From contig JAMDDG010000387.1 in the NCBI GenBank assembly GCA_023488865.1, positions 1-14,498 on the forward strand: a DNA stretch of 14,498 nt, given 5' to 3'. Origin of the DNA: Bacteroidota bacterium (GTDB lineage Bacteria > Bacteroidota > Bacteroidia > Bacteroidales > Prolixibacteraceae). A model generated the notes under the pieces. That model did no database searches and was not told where the DNA came from. It worked only from the letters and a program-made list of their open reading frames with translations. A program made the translations under genes and the position numbers. Positions 1 through 7,066 of this stretch are shown here, one piece after another (position 1 is the first letter of the stretch; each line of letters starts with the position of its first letter).

Positions 1-200
1 TCGAAAATGGCTTCCAGGGGAAAGAAGGACAGAATGTTCCATTTATGAGCGATGATTTCGTCAACCAAATATCTGAGCGGTACATTGAACTGTTTGAACA
101 CATCACCGGCGACAAATTTGTTAAGGCAGGACAGGAAGATGTAAATGCAAGGATCTTTCAGAATATCAGTAAATTTCTGAGGGAAAGATATGAGTTATGA
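1..200 (+). CDS. purC: Phosphoribosylaminoimidazole-succinocarboxamide synthase (SAICAR synthase), C-terminal part
   Basis: Third-frame reading from base 3 gives 65 residues and a TGA stop at 198-200; the gene begins outside the window. The visible text contains ENGFQGKEGQ, SERYIELFEHITGDKF and a final ISKFLRERYEL, which match the C-terminal end of PurC as found in Bacteroidota. PurC is the cytoplasmic purine-synthesis enzyme that joins aspartate to CAIR with ATP to make SAICAR. The ATP-binding and catalytic parts are not visible, so activity cannot be judged. It converges on the restriction endonuclease gene with only 22 bases between the stop codons and no recognisable terminator there. The last bases of the gene and the spacer contain GATATGAG twice (187-194 and 201-208), which may mark an insertion boundary. 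Identification rests on recall of the family tail. Confidence 0.85.
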   Translation, partial: ENGFQGKEGQNVPFMSDDFVNQISERYIELFEHITGDKFVKAGQEDVNARIFQNISKFLRERYEL

Positions 201-222
201 GATATGAGATGCTACCAGCTAT

Positions 223-1398
223 TTATTGATTTTGAATGGTTTTTACATGGCCTATAAACCCATTAAGAGTGAAGATTTTATCTCTATACTCTTTTGGAAA
301 AGAATTCAGGTAAGGCTTGGGAACGACTAATCTAACATTGTATTTATACATTTCAGCCAATTGGTTCATCGAGATACCCTGCTGTAAAGTAAATAGGTGT
401 TTTACCTTAATTCTATCAGCTTCATTAAGTATCTGTCTCCAACGGTCTTTGCATGTTGTTTTAGATGCCAGACAAATAAGTTTATCGACTGGATATTGCA
501 TGTTGCCATAACTTACCGTATCTGGGAAAATAAAATCAGGACGCTTATTCCCCTCTGTTACAACCTGTGTTTGATATCGCAAATTAAAATTGGCAAAAAC
601 TTCAGAAAGATGATGTTCAAGAGATTTGCCTGCTCTGCTTTTACGGCGATTCAGAATTATATTTGCACATTCTACTAATTCTTCAACGGTTACAAAAGGT
701 GTTTTAATCCGCTCTCCGTAACGGTCGTTTTCAATAGTTTTGAAAAGTTGATATTCTGCATTGAGCCAGTTGAGCAGCTCATTGTCAGGGTTTGTAATAA
801 TTTGAGCTGGTCTGATATTGAATGATTTCTTATAACAATTCCGTGCATTGGTTGCAAGATCAATTGTTGTAGGGAAATCAACATTTAGGGTTGAAAGGTA
901 AAGCTTAAAGCATTGCAAAAGCTTATCTTCAGCTGTTACGGTAATGTGTTTTTCAATTAAACAGTTAGTTTCGTTTGATGACATATTAAAGTCTGCGAAA
1001 AATTCTTCAATATCTTCATCGGATTGTAAAATAAAGCCTTCATAATAGTCATCAACTATATGACAAAGAATAAATAAATCTCCAACATTATTATCAGTCA
1101 AAAAAGGAAAGCCACGGCCAAAACGGGTTAGGCGATATTCATTACGCGTACCTTGCCCATAATAAATAAAACGACTTTGGGTTTCGAAATCATTTTGCCA
1201 TTTAATGGTAACAAATCGCTCTTTGTTCTCGCCTTTTACTCCGGGTGTATCAAACATCAAAGGAATGGAGTTCTTGGGAATATAAAAACCTTCCTGATGT
1301 CCACCAGTTGTACCAGCATCGTTAGCTGATATAAATTTACAAAAAGATGTTTTACTCTTATTTACAGCTACTATAGCTAGGTTTACGACATCACTCAT
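223..1398 (-). CDS. Type II restriction endonuclease, EcoRII family (predicted CCWGG)
   Basis: 391 residues. The N-terminal half (about 1-180) would be the EcoRII-N effector DNA-binding domain; the C-terminal half is the EcoRII-C catalytic domain. Clear motifs are RAGKSLEHHL (255-264), RPDFIFP (286-292) and ASKTTCKDRWRQILNEADRI (311-330). Asp288, Tyr297, Lys313 and Lys317 have the same spacing as the catalytic Asp299, Tyr308, Lys324 and Lys328 of EcoRII, so the enzyme looks intact. EcoRII is a type IIE/IIF-like enzyme that needs two CCWGG sites and cuts before the first C. The start ATG overlaps the stop of the upstream methyltransferase gene by 4 bases (ATGA at 1398-1395), which indicates one mRNA and coupled translation, with the protective enzyme made first. 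The AT-rich composition relative to purC suggests transfer as a cassette. The family call is secure; the exact recognition site is inferred from homology and from the partner. Confidence 0.93.
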   Translation of the reverse strand: MSDVVNLAIVAVNKSKTSFCKFISANDAGTTGGHQEGFYIPKNSIPLMFDTPGVKGENKERFVTIKWQNDFETQSRFIYYGQGTRNEYRLTRFGRGFPFLTDNNVGDLFILCHIVDDYYEGFILQSDEDIEEFFADFNMSSNETNCLIEKHITVTAEDKLLQCFKLYLSTLNVDFPTTIDLATNARNCYKKSFNIRPAQIITNPDNELLNWLNAEYQLFKTIENDRYGERIKTPFVTVEELVECANIILNRRKSRAGKSLEHHLSEVFANFNLRYQTQVVTEGNKRPDFIFPDTVSYGNMQYPVDKLICLASKTTCKDRWRQILNEADRIKVKHLFTLQQGISMNQLAEMYKYNVRLVVPKPYLNSFPKEYRDKIFTLNGFIGHVKTIQNQ

Positions 1399-2999
1399 TT
1401 TACAATAATTTTTATCATTTCCATTGCGACCGATTCAATAAGAGGAACAATCACTGAATTACCAAACTGGCGATATGCTTGATTGTCGGATACTGGAATA
1501 ATGTAATTATCAGGATAACCCATAAGTCTTGCACATTCACGAGGCGTCAACCGCCGTGGATTCTGCCCAATTTGGGGAATAAGTATTTCTGAGCCATCTT
1601 TATAGTAACGAGCACTTAATGTACGTGCTACACCTTTCAAATCTGTCATGCCAAAACCAAAACCATTTCCCTTTGCTCTATGTTTCTCTGCGTAGTTCTG
1701 TAAATAATTCCAGAGTTTATCCGAAAGTGTGTATTTCTGATCAGGATTTGTTTCCAAAATTAGAGCTATTGTTTTGTCTGCATCAGGTAATTCAGAGAAT
1801 TTAAAGCTTTCTTGTCCTTTGTAAATATATCTGTCATAACCTACAATGATTATACGTTCTCTGTGTTGTGGTACAAAATGCCTGCCATCCAAGATTTTGA
1901 AATGTATGGAATAACCTAATTCATCTAATGTGTTGTAAATAACTTTAAAAGTCCGACCTTTGTCATGGGATATAAGATTCTTAACATTTTCAAGCATAAA
2001 AGCCTTTGGACGTTTATGCTTAATTATTCGCGCTACATCAAAAAATAATGTTCCTTGAGTTTCATCTAAGAATCCATGACTACGACCCAGACTATTCTTC
2101 TTTGAAACTCCTGCAATTGAAAAAGGCTGACATGGGAACCCCGCTAAAAGAATATCATGTTCCGGCACATCTTCTTCATTAATCTTTGTAATATCACCAA
2201 AAGGAACCTCTCCAAAGTTTGCTTCGTAGGTTTTCTTAGCAAATTTGTCCCACTCTGATGTAAAAACACATTTACCTCCCTGATTTTGGAAAGCCAATCT
2301 AACACCACCAATGCCAGCAAAAAGGTCAATAAAATTAAACTTAGGCTTTTCAGGTATTGGAAATGGAACATCCCATTTTATTGGTAGAAAATATTGAAAA
2401 TCAGGTTCTCCAACAAAATCAGCGCTGTTTTTTAAATCAACAAGATATTCTGTGGCTGGTCTCAAAAAATAATGAGAAACACCATCGCCTGCATTTTGAA
2501 GATAATGTGTTAAATGTGCCAGTCCGTTATCCTTTTCTCTTTCGGGCAGTATATTCAGTCTTTCCTTTATCTCTGAGTATTTTACTATTTTTTTCTTCAA
2601 TTCTTCATTTATTGTTTGAATACAAAAATCTATTTTTTTTTTAATTTCATCGCCCCAAAATCGAATTACTTTCCAACCATCTTTCAACAGGGTTTCATTA
2701 ACCAATTTATCTCTTGAGATATTTCCTTCTATCTTATGGTGCCAAAATTCAGTATTTGTTTGTATCTTATGTTTGTTGACTTCCCAATCTTTGCCATGGA
2801 AAAATTCACTATCGCAGAAAATTGCAACTTTAAATTTTCTAAAAGCAAAATCGGGTCTTCCAAATATATCAGAATTGTCACAAGTATACCATAACCCTCT
2901 ATCTATTAGGGCTTTTGCGAGCAATTCTTCAATTTTTGTTTTTTTATTTTTAATCGCCCGCATGTTTTTTTTCCGTTGTTCTGGTGTCAAAACATCCAT
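1395..2999 (-). CDS. Fusion protein: Vsr-type mismatch endonuclease plus Dcm-like DNA cytosine-5 methyltransferase
   Basis: 534 residues. Residues 1-120 are a very-short-patch-repair (Vsr) endonuclease: KNMRAI near the start, GRPDF with the catalytic Asp50, and the FFHGKDW segment. Residues about 121-220 form a charged linker. From 221 a full C5 methyltransferase follows: motif I FIDLFAGIGG (223-232), the PC nucleophile Cys290 in LLAGFPCQPFS, ENV (337-339), QHRER (378-382), a target-recognition region with GNGFGFGM and TLSARYYKDG, RRLTPRECARLMGYPD (482-497) and GNSV (513-516). Many stretches, such as GVSKKNSLGR and TQGTLFFDV, match E. coli Dcm closely, so CCWGG methylation is expected. The methylase protects the host from the adjacent EcoRII-like nuclease; the Vsr part would nick at T:G mismatches left by deamination of 5-methylcytosine. 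Vsr is usually a separate protein. The E. coli zinc ligands are absent here. The start at 2999 gives the expected Vsr N terminus (DVLTPEQRKKNMRAI). Confidence 0.93.
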   Translation of the reverse strand: MDVLTPEQRKKNMRAIKNKKTKIEELLAKALIDRGLWYTCDNSDIFGRPDFAFRKFKVAIFCDSEFFHGKDWEVNKHKIQTNTEFWHHKIEGNISRDKLVNETLLKDGWKVIRFWGDEIKKKIDFCIQTINEELKKKIVKYSEIKERLNILPEREKDNGLAHLTHYLQNAGDGVSHYFLRPATEYLVDLKNSADFVGEPDFQYFLPIKWDVPFPIPEKPKFNFIDLFAGIGGVRLAFQNQGGKCVFTSEWDKFAKKTYEANFGEVPFGDITKINEEDVPEHDILLAGFPCQPFSIAGVSKKNSLGRSHGFLDETQGTLFFDVARIIKHKRPKAFMLENVKNLISHDKGRTFKVIYNTLDELGYSIHFKILDGRHFVPQHRERIIIVGYDRYIYKGQESFKFSELPDADKTIALILETNPDQKYTLSDKLWNYLQNYAEKHRAKGNGFGFGMTDLKGVARTLSARYYKDGSEILIPQIGQNPRRLTPRECARLMGYPDNYIIPVSDNQAYRQFGNSVIVPLIESVAMEMIKIIVK

Positions 3000-3003
3000 A
3001 AAT

Positions 3004-3011
3004 CAAAGGTA
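3004..3011 (-). promoter_or_regulatory. -7 promoter element for the restriction-modification operon
   Basis: Read on the minus strand this is TACCTTTG, a perfect match to the Bacteroidota -7 consensus TAnnTTTG. A convincing -33 TTTG at the usual spacing is not present; the nearest candidate, TTG at 3037-3039, is 25 bases away. The element lies only 4 bases before the start codon, so initiation about 7 bases downstream would give an mRNA that begins at or next to the ATG. Confidence 0.4.
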
Positions 3012-3200
3012 ATCATTATTGACGATTTGATAACTGCAACGACAATGTTTGGCGTTGAAAATATAAATGCACGATAGGCTGAAGAGCAGTTATTTTGTGC
3101 AATCTGATATTTTTCAAAGCTTTCTTAAACAATCATTAGAGATGTTAACTAAAACAATAAAAAAATAGAATTGCATGATTCTTTTTAATCACACTCTAAG

Positions 3201-3238
3201 ATAAAAAAGCCGTCTCGATGGGGGTATCGGGACGGCTT
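3201..3238 (-). terminator. Rho-independent terminator-like hairpin, minus direction (second of two)
   Basis: The arms are 3207-3219 and 3226-3238, 13 base pairs with one G-U wobble around a 6-base loop (3220-3225). On the minus strand the hairpin is followed by a run of T (complement of A at 3203-3208). It could act as a backup for read-through from the TonB receptor gene and would insulate the restriction-modification promoter. It is GC-rich, unlike its surroundings. Confidence 0.65.
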
Positions 3239-3299
3239 GTCTAATCTAATCTAAACTTGTCTAATCTAATCTAAACTAACCAAAAAAACTATGAAAAAA
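3237..3299 (+). other. Tandem 20-bp repeat followed by a SusC-like 5' leader without a gene
   Basis: TTGTCTAATCTAATCTAAAC occurs twice, perfectly and in tandem (3237-3256 and 3257-3276), then comes an A-rich run and ATGAAAAAAATG at 3291. This layout resembles the leader in front of SusC-family receptor genes in Bacteroidota. The reading frame opened at 3291 closes after 14 codons (TAA at 3333-3335), so no real gene follows. It may be the 5' relic of a lost gene. The remainder of 3000-3385 holds only the promoter element and two terminators described separately. Confidence 0.4.
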
Positions 3300-3345
3300 A
3301 TGCTTAACTATTACCTTGCAAATATGCATCAATAAATAGTTAAGC
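3294..3345 (-). terminator. Rho-independent terminator of the TonB-dependent receptor gene
   Basis: Perfect 11-bp inverted repeat: GCTTAACTATT at 3302-3312 and AATAGTTAAGC at 3335-3345, separated by 22 bases that contain a further TGCA/TGCA pairing. On the minus strand the stem is followed by an uninterrupted T tract (complement of A at 3294-3299). It begins about 40 bases after the receptor stop codon, the right position for its transcription end. The stem is AT-rich, so termination may be partial, consistent with a second hairpin further on. Confidence 0.65.
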
Positions 3346-3385
3346 CGATTCAACGGAGTTTAAAGATTGTTAAAAGTTAAAGCAC

Positions 3386-5458
3386 TCATTTTCCTAACTT
3401 TATAACAATACCTGCCTTAGCCCAAACCCCTGGTTGTTCTACGTTCCCGTAATCAAAATAGGTTTTGTTCAGCAGATTGGAAGCCTCAAGAAACAGCGTA
3501 AACTGATTTTTGGCCCAGTTGATTCGTGAATCTACCAGCCATATCGGGGCATACTCCACTTCACTTCCATATTTATTGCCATCCCATAAAGTAAAGGTTC
3601 CATTCCGATCCTGGTAAGAGATCATCCAGCTTGCACTTAGATTGCTGCAAATGCCGTGTGTGAGCCGGATATCAATTTTATGTTTCAGATAATCCAGCAG
3701 ATATTTGGAAATGAGGGTGCCGGATGCTTTGTCCTGGGTCAGATAGCCGTAAGAAACATCCAGTGAACGTATGAAAATCTCTTTGCCAAACAGAAGCGAA
3801 GGGTTGATTTTAGCCGAGACCTCAATTCCTTTGGTATTGAGGTCTGTCAGATTTTTGGCATACCAGAGGGTTTCATTAGGTTGCCTTACCCAATCGATCA
3901 TGTTTTTTCCCCATCTTTCGAAAATGGCAACATGGGTAGTCAACCAGCTATTATTGTATTTCAATCCATATTCAAAAGATAGCGCCTCCTCGGGCTGAAG
4001 GTCAGGGTTTCCGATATTGGTCGCACTTTTGTAATAAAGGTCTGTATAGGTGGGCATTCGAAGAGACTTGTTAACTGATACATAAAGTTTCAAAGGAGAG
4101 ATGATTTTCCATGCCACATCAAATCCCGGATAAAGTTTCCATTTTCTTCCAAGCGAAGAGTTCCAGTTGGCCATCACGCCACCGGAGATATCGATGGGCC
4201 CAAAATGGTGAGAATATTCTCCGTACAGGCTCAAATTTGACCGGTTGTCCGCATGGTTGAACTTTATTCCGTTTTCACCGGGAACATCGACCGGATTGTC
4301 CATCTCTTTCCCCAGAACCGTACTCCAGATGTTTTCACTTCTAAAATCGGTACCAAAAGCCAGTTTCCCCAATCCGGTATTGGCCCAACCACTTAAATTT
4401 GAACCATAGGTATCGGTCAAATGGTAATTGTGCATTAGATACCAGGATGGAGCTCCGGCAAAATCCCTGAAAAGCTCAAAGCGGTCCTGATTTCTTCTCC
4501 AGTAAAATGAGGGTGTTAGATGTAAAGTTCCTTCGGAAGTGGCTTTAACCGAAGCGAAAATGGTTTTAATCCGTTCGTATTGATTGGGATAGGCCGGAGT
4601 ATAAAAATCATTGGCGCCAAATCCACGATCAGTGTACCCACCCTGAAATTCCAGTTTCCCGGTAGGGTACGACCAACTACCGTGATAATAGGCGTTTCCG
4701 ATCTTAAAATCAGTGTTTTTGAGCGCACCGTCAGCCCTTTTGTAATCGGCAGATAAACTGCTCGTTAACTTTCCAGTTTTGAAACTTGAAGAGAGTGCTG
4801 ATTCGAAAAGCCCGTATTGTCCGCCGCTGAATCGTCCAATTAGGGAAGGAGATGTTTTCTGGCTGGTGATGATGTTGATGGCTCCACTAAAAGCGTTGGG
4901 ACCATAGAGCCGTGAAGCGGGGCCTTCCAAAATCTCGATGCGATCGATGGCATCAAAACTGACCGGCAGGTTTAGGTTGTGGTGACCCGTTTGGGGATCA
5001 TTAAGGGGGATCCCGTTCAGGAGGATCAAAACCTGATCGGGAGAACTTCCGCGAATGCTGATATCTGCCTGTACCCCATTGCCTCCGCGTTGTCTGACAT
5101 CAACATTGGAAACAAATTTCAGCAGATCCTGTAAATCATGGACAGGGGCATTCGCAAGCTCCTCTTTTCCGATAACTTGTACGATGCGCGCGGTCTGGGA
5201 AAATGCGACCGGAATGCGCTGCGCACTCACGACGACCTCTTCCACCTCTTGCTCCTTGATAGGTTGCAGGGTGTCGTTGGTGGCCACCAACAGTGAACGT
5301 TCAGCATTTGCGGGAGTTGCAAAGGTCAGATAGATGGTACTTAGAGTAGCAATCTGTACGACTTTGTGCATGCTCGAGAAGATTGAAAAACCTTTTCTTC
5401 CCCATTTTTTGAACGTAAATGCAGGTTTTTGAGTGTACAAAAACTTTTTTTGAACCAT
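3386..5458 (-). CDS. TonB-dependent outer-membrane receptor, substrate unknown
   Basis: 690 residues. A basic n-region of about 30 residues (MVQKKFLYTQ... KKWGRKGF) precedes a hydrophobic signal core ending near ATPANA (47-52). A TonB-box-like segment EVEEVVVSA (71-79) leads into the plug domain (about 80-200) with RIPVAFSQTARIVQVIGKEE, DISIRGSSPDQVLILLNG, DPQTGHHNLNLP and GPNAFSGAINIIT. The remainder is a beta-barrel of about 490 residues with FRMP-like LRMPTYTDLYYKS and the C-terminal EASNLLNKTYFDYG. It is a single-chain BtuB/CirA-type receptor without the carboxypeptidase-like extension of SusC. Such proteins import iron chelates, cobalamin or similar ligands using TonB energy. No riboswitch or SusD partner adjoins it, so the ligand cannot be named. 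It is divergent from the GH109 gene and ends before two terminator hairpins. The long basic leader is unusual for a signal peptide, but the hydrophobic core is clear. Confidence 0.9.
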   Translation of the reverse strand: MVQKKFLYTQKPAFTFKKWGRKGFSIFSSMHKVVQIATLSTIYLTFATPANAERSLLVATNDTLQPIKEQEVEEVVVSAQRIPVAFSQTARIVQVIGKEELANAPVHDLQDLLKFVSNVDVRQRGGNGVQADISIRGSSPDQVLILLNGIPLNDPQTGHHNLNLPVSFDAIDRIEILEGPASRLYGPNAFSGAINIITSQKTSPSLIGRFSGGQYGLFESALSSSFKTGKLTSSLSADYKRADGALKNTDFKIGNAYYHGSWSYPTGKLEFQGGYTDRGFGANDFYTPAYPNQYERIKTIFASVKATSEGTLHLTPSFYWRRNQDRFELFRDFAGAPSWYLMHNYHLTDTYGSNLSGWANTGLGKLAFGTDFRSENIWSTVLGKEMDNPVDVPGENGIKFNHADNRSNLSLYGEYSHHFGPIDISGGVMANWNSSLGRKWKLYPGFDVAWKIISPLKLYVSVNKSLRMPTYTDLYYKSATNIGNPDLQPEEALSFEYGLKYNNSWLTTHVAIFERWGKNMIDWVRQPNETLWYAKNLTDLNTKGIEVSAKINPSLLFGKEIFIRSLDVSYGYLTQDKASGTLISKYLLDYLKHKIDIRLTHGICSNLSASWMISYQDRNGTFTLWDGNKYGSEVEYAPIWLVDSRINWAKNQFTLFLEASNLLNKTYFDYGNVEQPGVWAKAGIVIKLGK

Positions 5459-5484
5459 AGTTATAAATTTTAATTAAAAGTGAC

Positions 5485-5492
5485 CAAATTTA
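5485..5492 (-). promoter_or_regulatory. Possible -7 promoter element for the TonB receptor gene
   Basis: The minus strand reads TAAATTTG, fitting TAnnTTTG, 26 bases before the start codon. Candidate -33 elements stand 15 bases (TTTG at 5508-5511) and 23 bases (TTG at 5516-5518) away, neither at the ideal 19-21. No comparable element was found for the divergent plus-strand gene at 5573. Confidence 0.3.
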
Positions 5493-5572
5493 TTCTTTTT
5501 ATGGATGCAAATGCTCAATTTTGTCTTTGCTGTAAATCAAATCAATTTATATACCACTAACGAGCCAACTTT

Positions 5573-7018
5573 ATGAGCACAAATCGAAGGGAATTTATTA
5601 GACAAGGCAGTATGGCCGGAGCAGGCCTGGCCGGAATGACAATGATGGGCAATGATCTTTTTGCCCAGAAAAAGGAAAAAGGAAAAAAATCTGCCCCAAG
5701 GGACGAAAGCATCGTCAGGGTTGGATACATCGGTGTTGGAGGTCGTGGCCGGAGCCATGTGCACGATTCGATCACTGTTGGGGGGATAGAGATTGTTTCT
5801 ATTTGTGATATAAATCCTGCATCTCTTGAACAAGCCAAACAGATCATTGCCAAAAATGGACTAAAAGAACCTAAAATTTATACCGGGCATGATCATGCTT
5901 TTGAAGAAATGCTCAAAAATGAAGAGTTGGATGCAGTAATAATAGCGACACCCTGGGAATGGCATGTTCCGATGGCCATCGCTTCCATGCGGGCAGGGGT
6001 CCCTTATACCGGCGTTGAAGTATCGGCGGCCAACACGTTGGAAGAGTGCTGGGACCTGGTCAATGTACACGAAGAGACCGGGAAACAGCTGATGATCATG
6101 GAGAATGTGTGCTATCGCAGGGATGTGATGGCCATTCTCAACATGGTTCGAAGCAATATCTTCGGAGAGGTGGTTCACTGCAGATGTGGTTATGAGCATG
6201 ATCTTCGTGCGGTCAAGTTTGATTTGCTGAAAAACGATGTGAAAATAGGCAAAGAGGCTCATTCCGAAGCTCAGTGGAGAGGATTGCATGCCGTGCGCCG
6301 CAACGGGGACCTTTATCCAACCCATGGATTGGGACCAATCGGAACCTACCTCGACATCAATCGTGGTAACCGCTTCCTTACATTATCGGCAATGGCAACA
6401 AAATCAAGGGGTTTGCACGATTTCGTCAATGATCATGCTGCCAAAGAGAGCCTGTACCGGAATATTCAATTCAACCTGGGGGATATTGTCACGTCCATGA
6501 TCAAATGTGCAAATGGTGAAACTATTATCGTAACACACGACACCAATCTGCCCCGTCCCTACTCGCTTGGCTTCCGGGTTCAGGGTACCGGCGGGCTCTG
6601 GAGAGGCGAAGGAGGCGGCGACTGGAAAGATCCTGCCCAGGCCATTTATGTGGAAGGCCAGAGTAAACCGCACGCATGGGATCCCGCTGAAAGCTGGCTG
6701 AAAAAATATGACCATCAGTATTGGAGGGAAAAGGGCACCCTTGCAGAAGGTGCGGGTCATGGTGGCATGGATTTCATCATGCTGACCGATTTTTTCAATG
6801 CCGTTCGGGGCAAAATACCCGTTCCGCTGGATGCTTATGATGCGGCTGCCTGGAGCGCAGTATCTGCTTTGTCTGAGATGTCGGTAGCACGAGGGGGCGC
6901 CTCGGTCGACTTTCCTGACTTTACCAGGGGCCAGTGGATCAAAAGAAGGCCCCATTTCGCAATGGATACCCAATTTCCGATTAACGAAGAGCGGGCTTTG
7001 ATCAACAATCTTTTTTAA
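5573..7018 (+). CDS. Tat-exported Gfo/Idh/MocA oxidoreductase-fold protein, GH109 (alpha-N-acetylgalactosaminidase-like)
   Basis: 481 residues. The start carries a twin-arginine motif (NRREFIRQG, 4-12), a short hydrophobic stretch rich in Gly and Met, and a likely cleavage near 30-32 (LFAQ). The Rossmann domain opens with VGYIGVGGRGRSHV (50-63). GH109-typical blocks follow: GVEVSAANT (147-155), ENVCYRRDVMA (177-187), HCRCGYEHDLR (202-212), NGDLYPTHGLGP (244-255), NRGNRFL (263-269), HDTNLPRPYSLGFRVQGT (322-339) and EGAGHGGMDF (392-401). In the family, NAD+ bound in the fold supports a redox-elimination route that removes terminal alpha-N-acetylgalactosamine; Tyr248 and His251 are candidate active-site residues. 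Export folded through Tat fits a cofactor-containing periplasmic enzyme. Family membership is clear from sequence, but GH109 relatives are numerous and substrates other than alpha-GalNAc are possible. The gene is single, ending at a bidirectional terminator shared with pepD. Confidence 0.9.
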   Translation: MSTNRREFIRQGSMAGAGLAGMTMMGNDLFAQKKEKGKKSAPRDESIVRVGYIGVGGRGRSHVHDSITVGGIEIVSICDINPASLEQAKQIIAKNGLKEPKIYTGHDHAFEEMLKNEELDAVIIATPWEWHVPMAIASMRAGVPYTGVEVSAANTLEECWDLVNVHEETGKQLMIMENVCYRRDVMAILNMVRSNIFGEVVHCRCGYEHDLRAVKFDLLKNDVKIGKEAHSEAQWRGLHAVRRNGDLYPTHGLGPIGTYLDINRGNRFLTLSAMATKSRGLHDFVNDHAAKESLYRNIQFNLGDIVTSMIKCANGETIIVTHDTNLPRPYSLGFRVQGTGGLWRGEGGGDWKDPAQAIYVEGQSKPHAWDPAESWLKKYDHQYWREKGTLAEGAGHGGMDFIMLTDFFNAVRGKIPVPLDAYDAAAWSAVSALSEMSVARGGASVDFPDFTRGQWIKRRPHFAMDTQFPINEERALINNLF

Positions 7019-7034
7019 GTGGAAAATAGGTTAT

Positions 7035-7066
7035 AAAAAAAGGGAGCCGAACGACTCCCCTTTTTT
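7035..7066. terminator. Bidirectional rho-independent terminator
   Basis: A run of seven A (7035-7041), GGGAG (7042-7046), an 8-base loop, CTCCC (7055-7059) and a run of six T (7061-7066). The hairpin with flanking A and T tracts works on both strands and sits between two convergent genes. On the minus side it overlaps the pepD stop codon (7065-7067). Confidence 0.85.

Noticed and set aside
3291..3335. Fourteen-codon plus-strand reading frame MKKMLNYYLANMHQ as a leader peptide
   Set aside because: It lies in the stem and A tract of a minus-strand terminator, has no gene after it in the same direction, and is explained by a relic leader.
5861..6325. 154-codon minus-strand frame opposite the GH109 gene
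   Set aside because: Antisense shadow of a well-supported gene; the translation shows no recognisable family features.
6404..6973. 189-codon minus-strand frame opposite the GH109 gene
   Set aside because: Same reason: the plus strand encodes conserved GH109 motifs across the whole interval.
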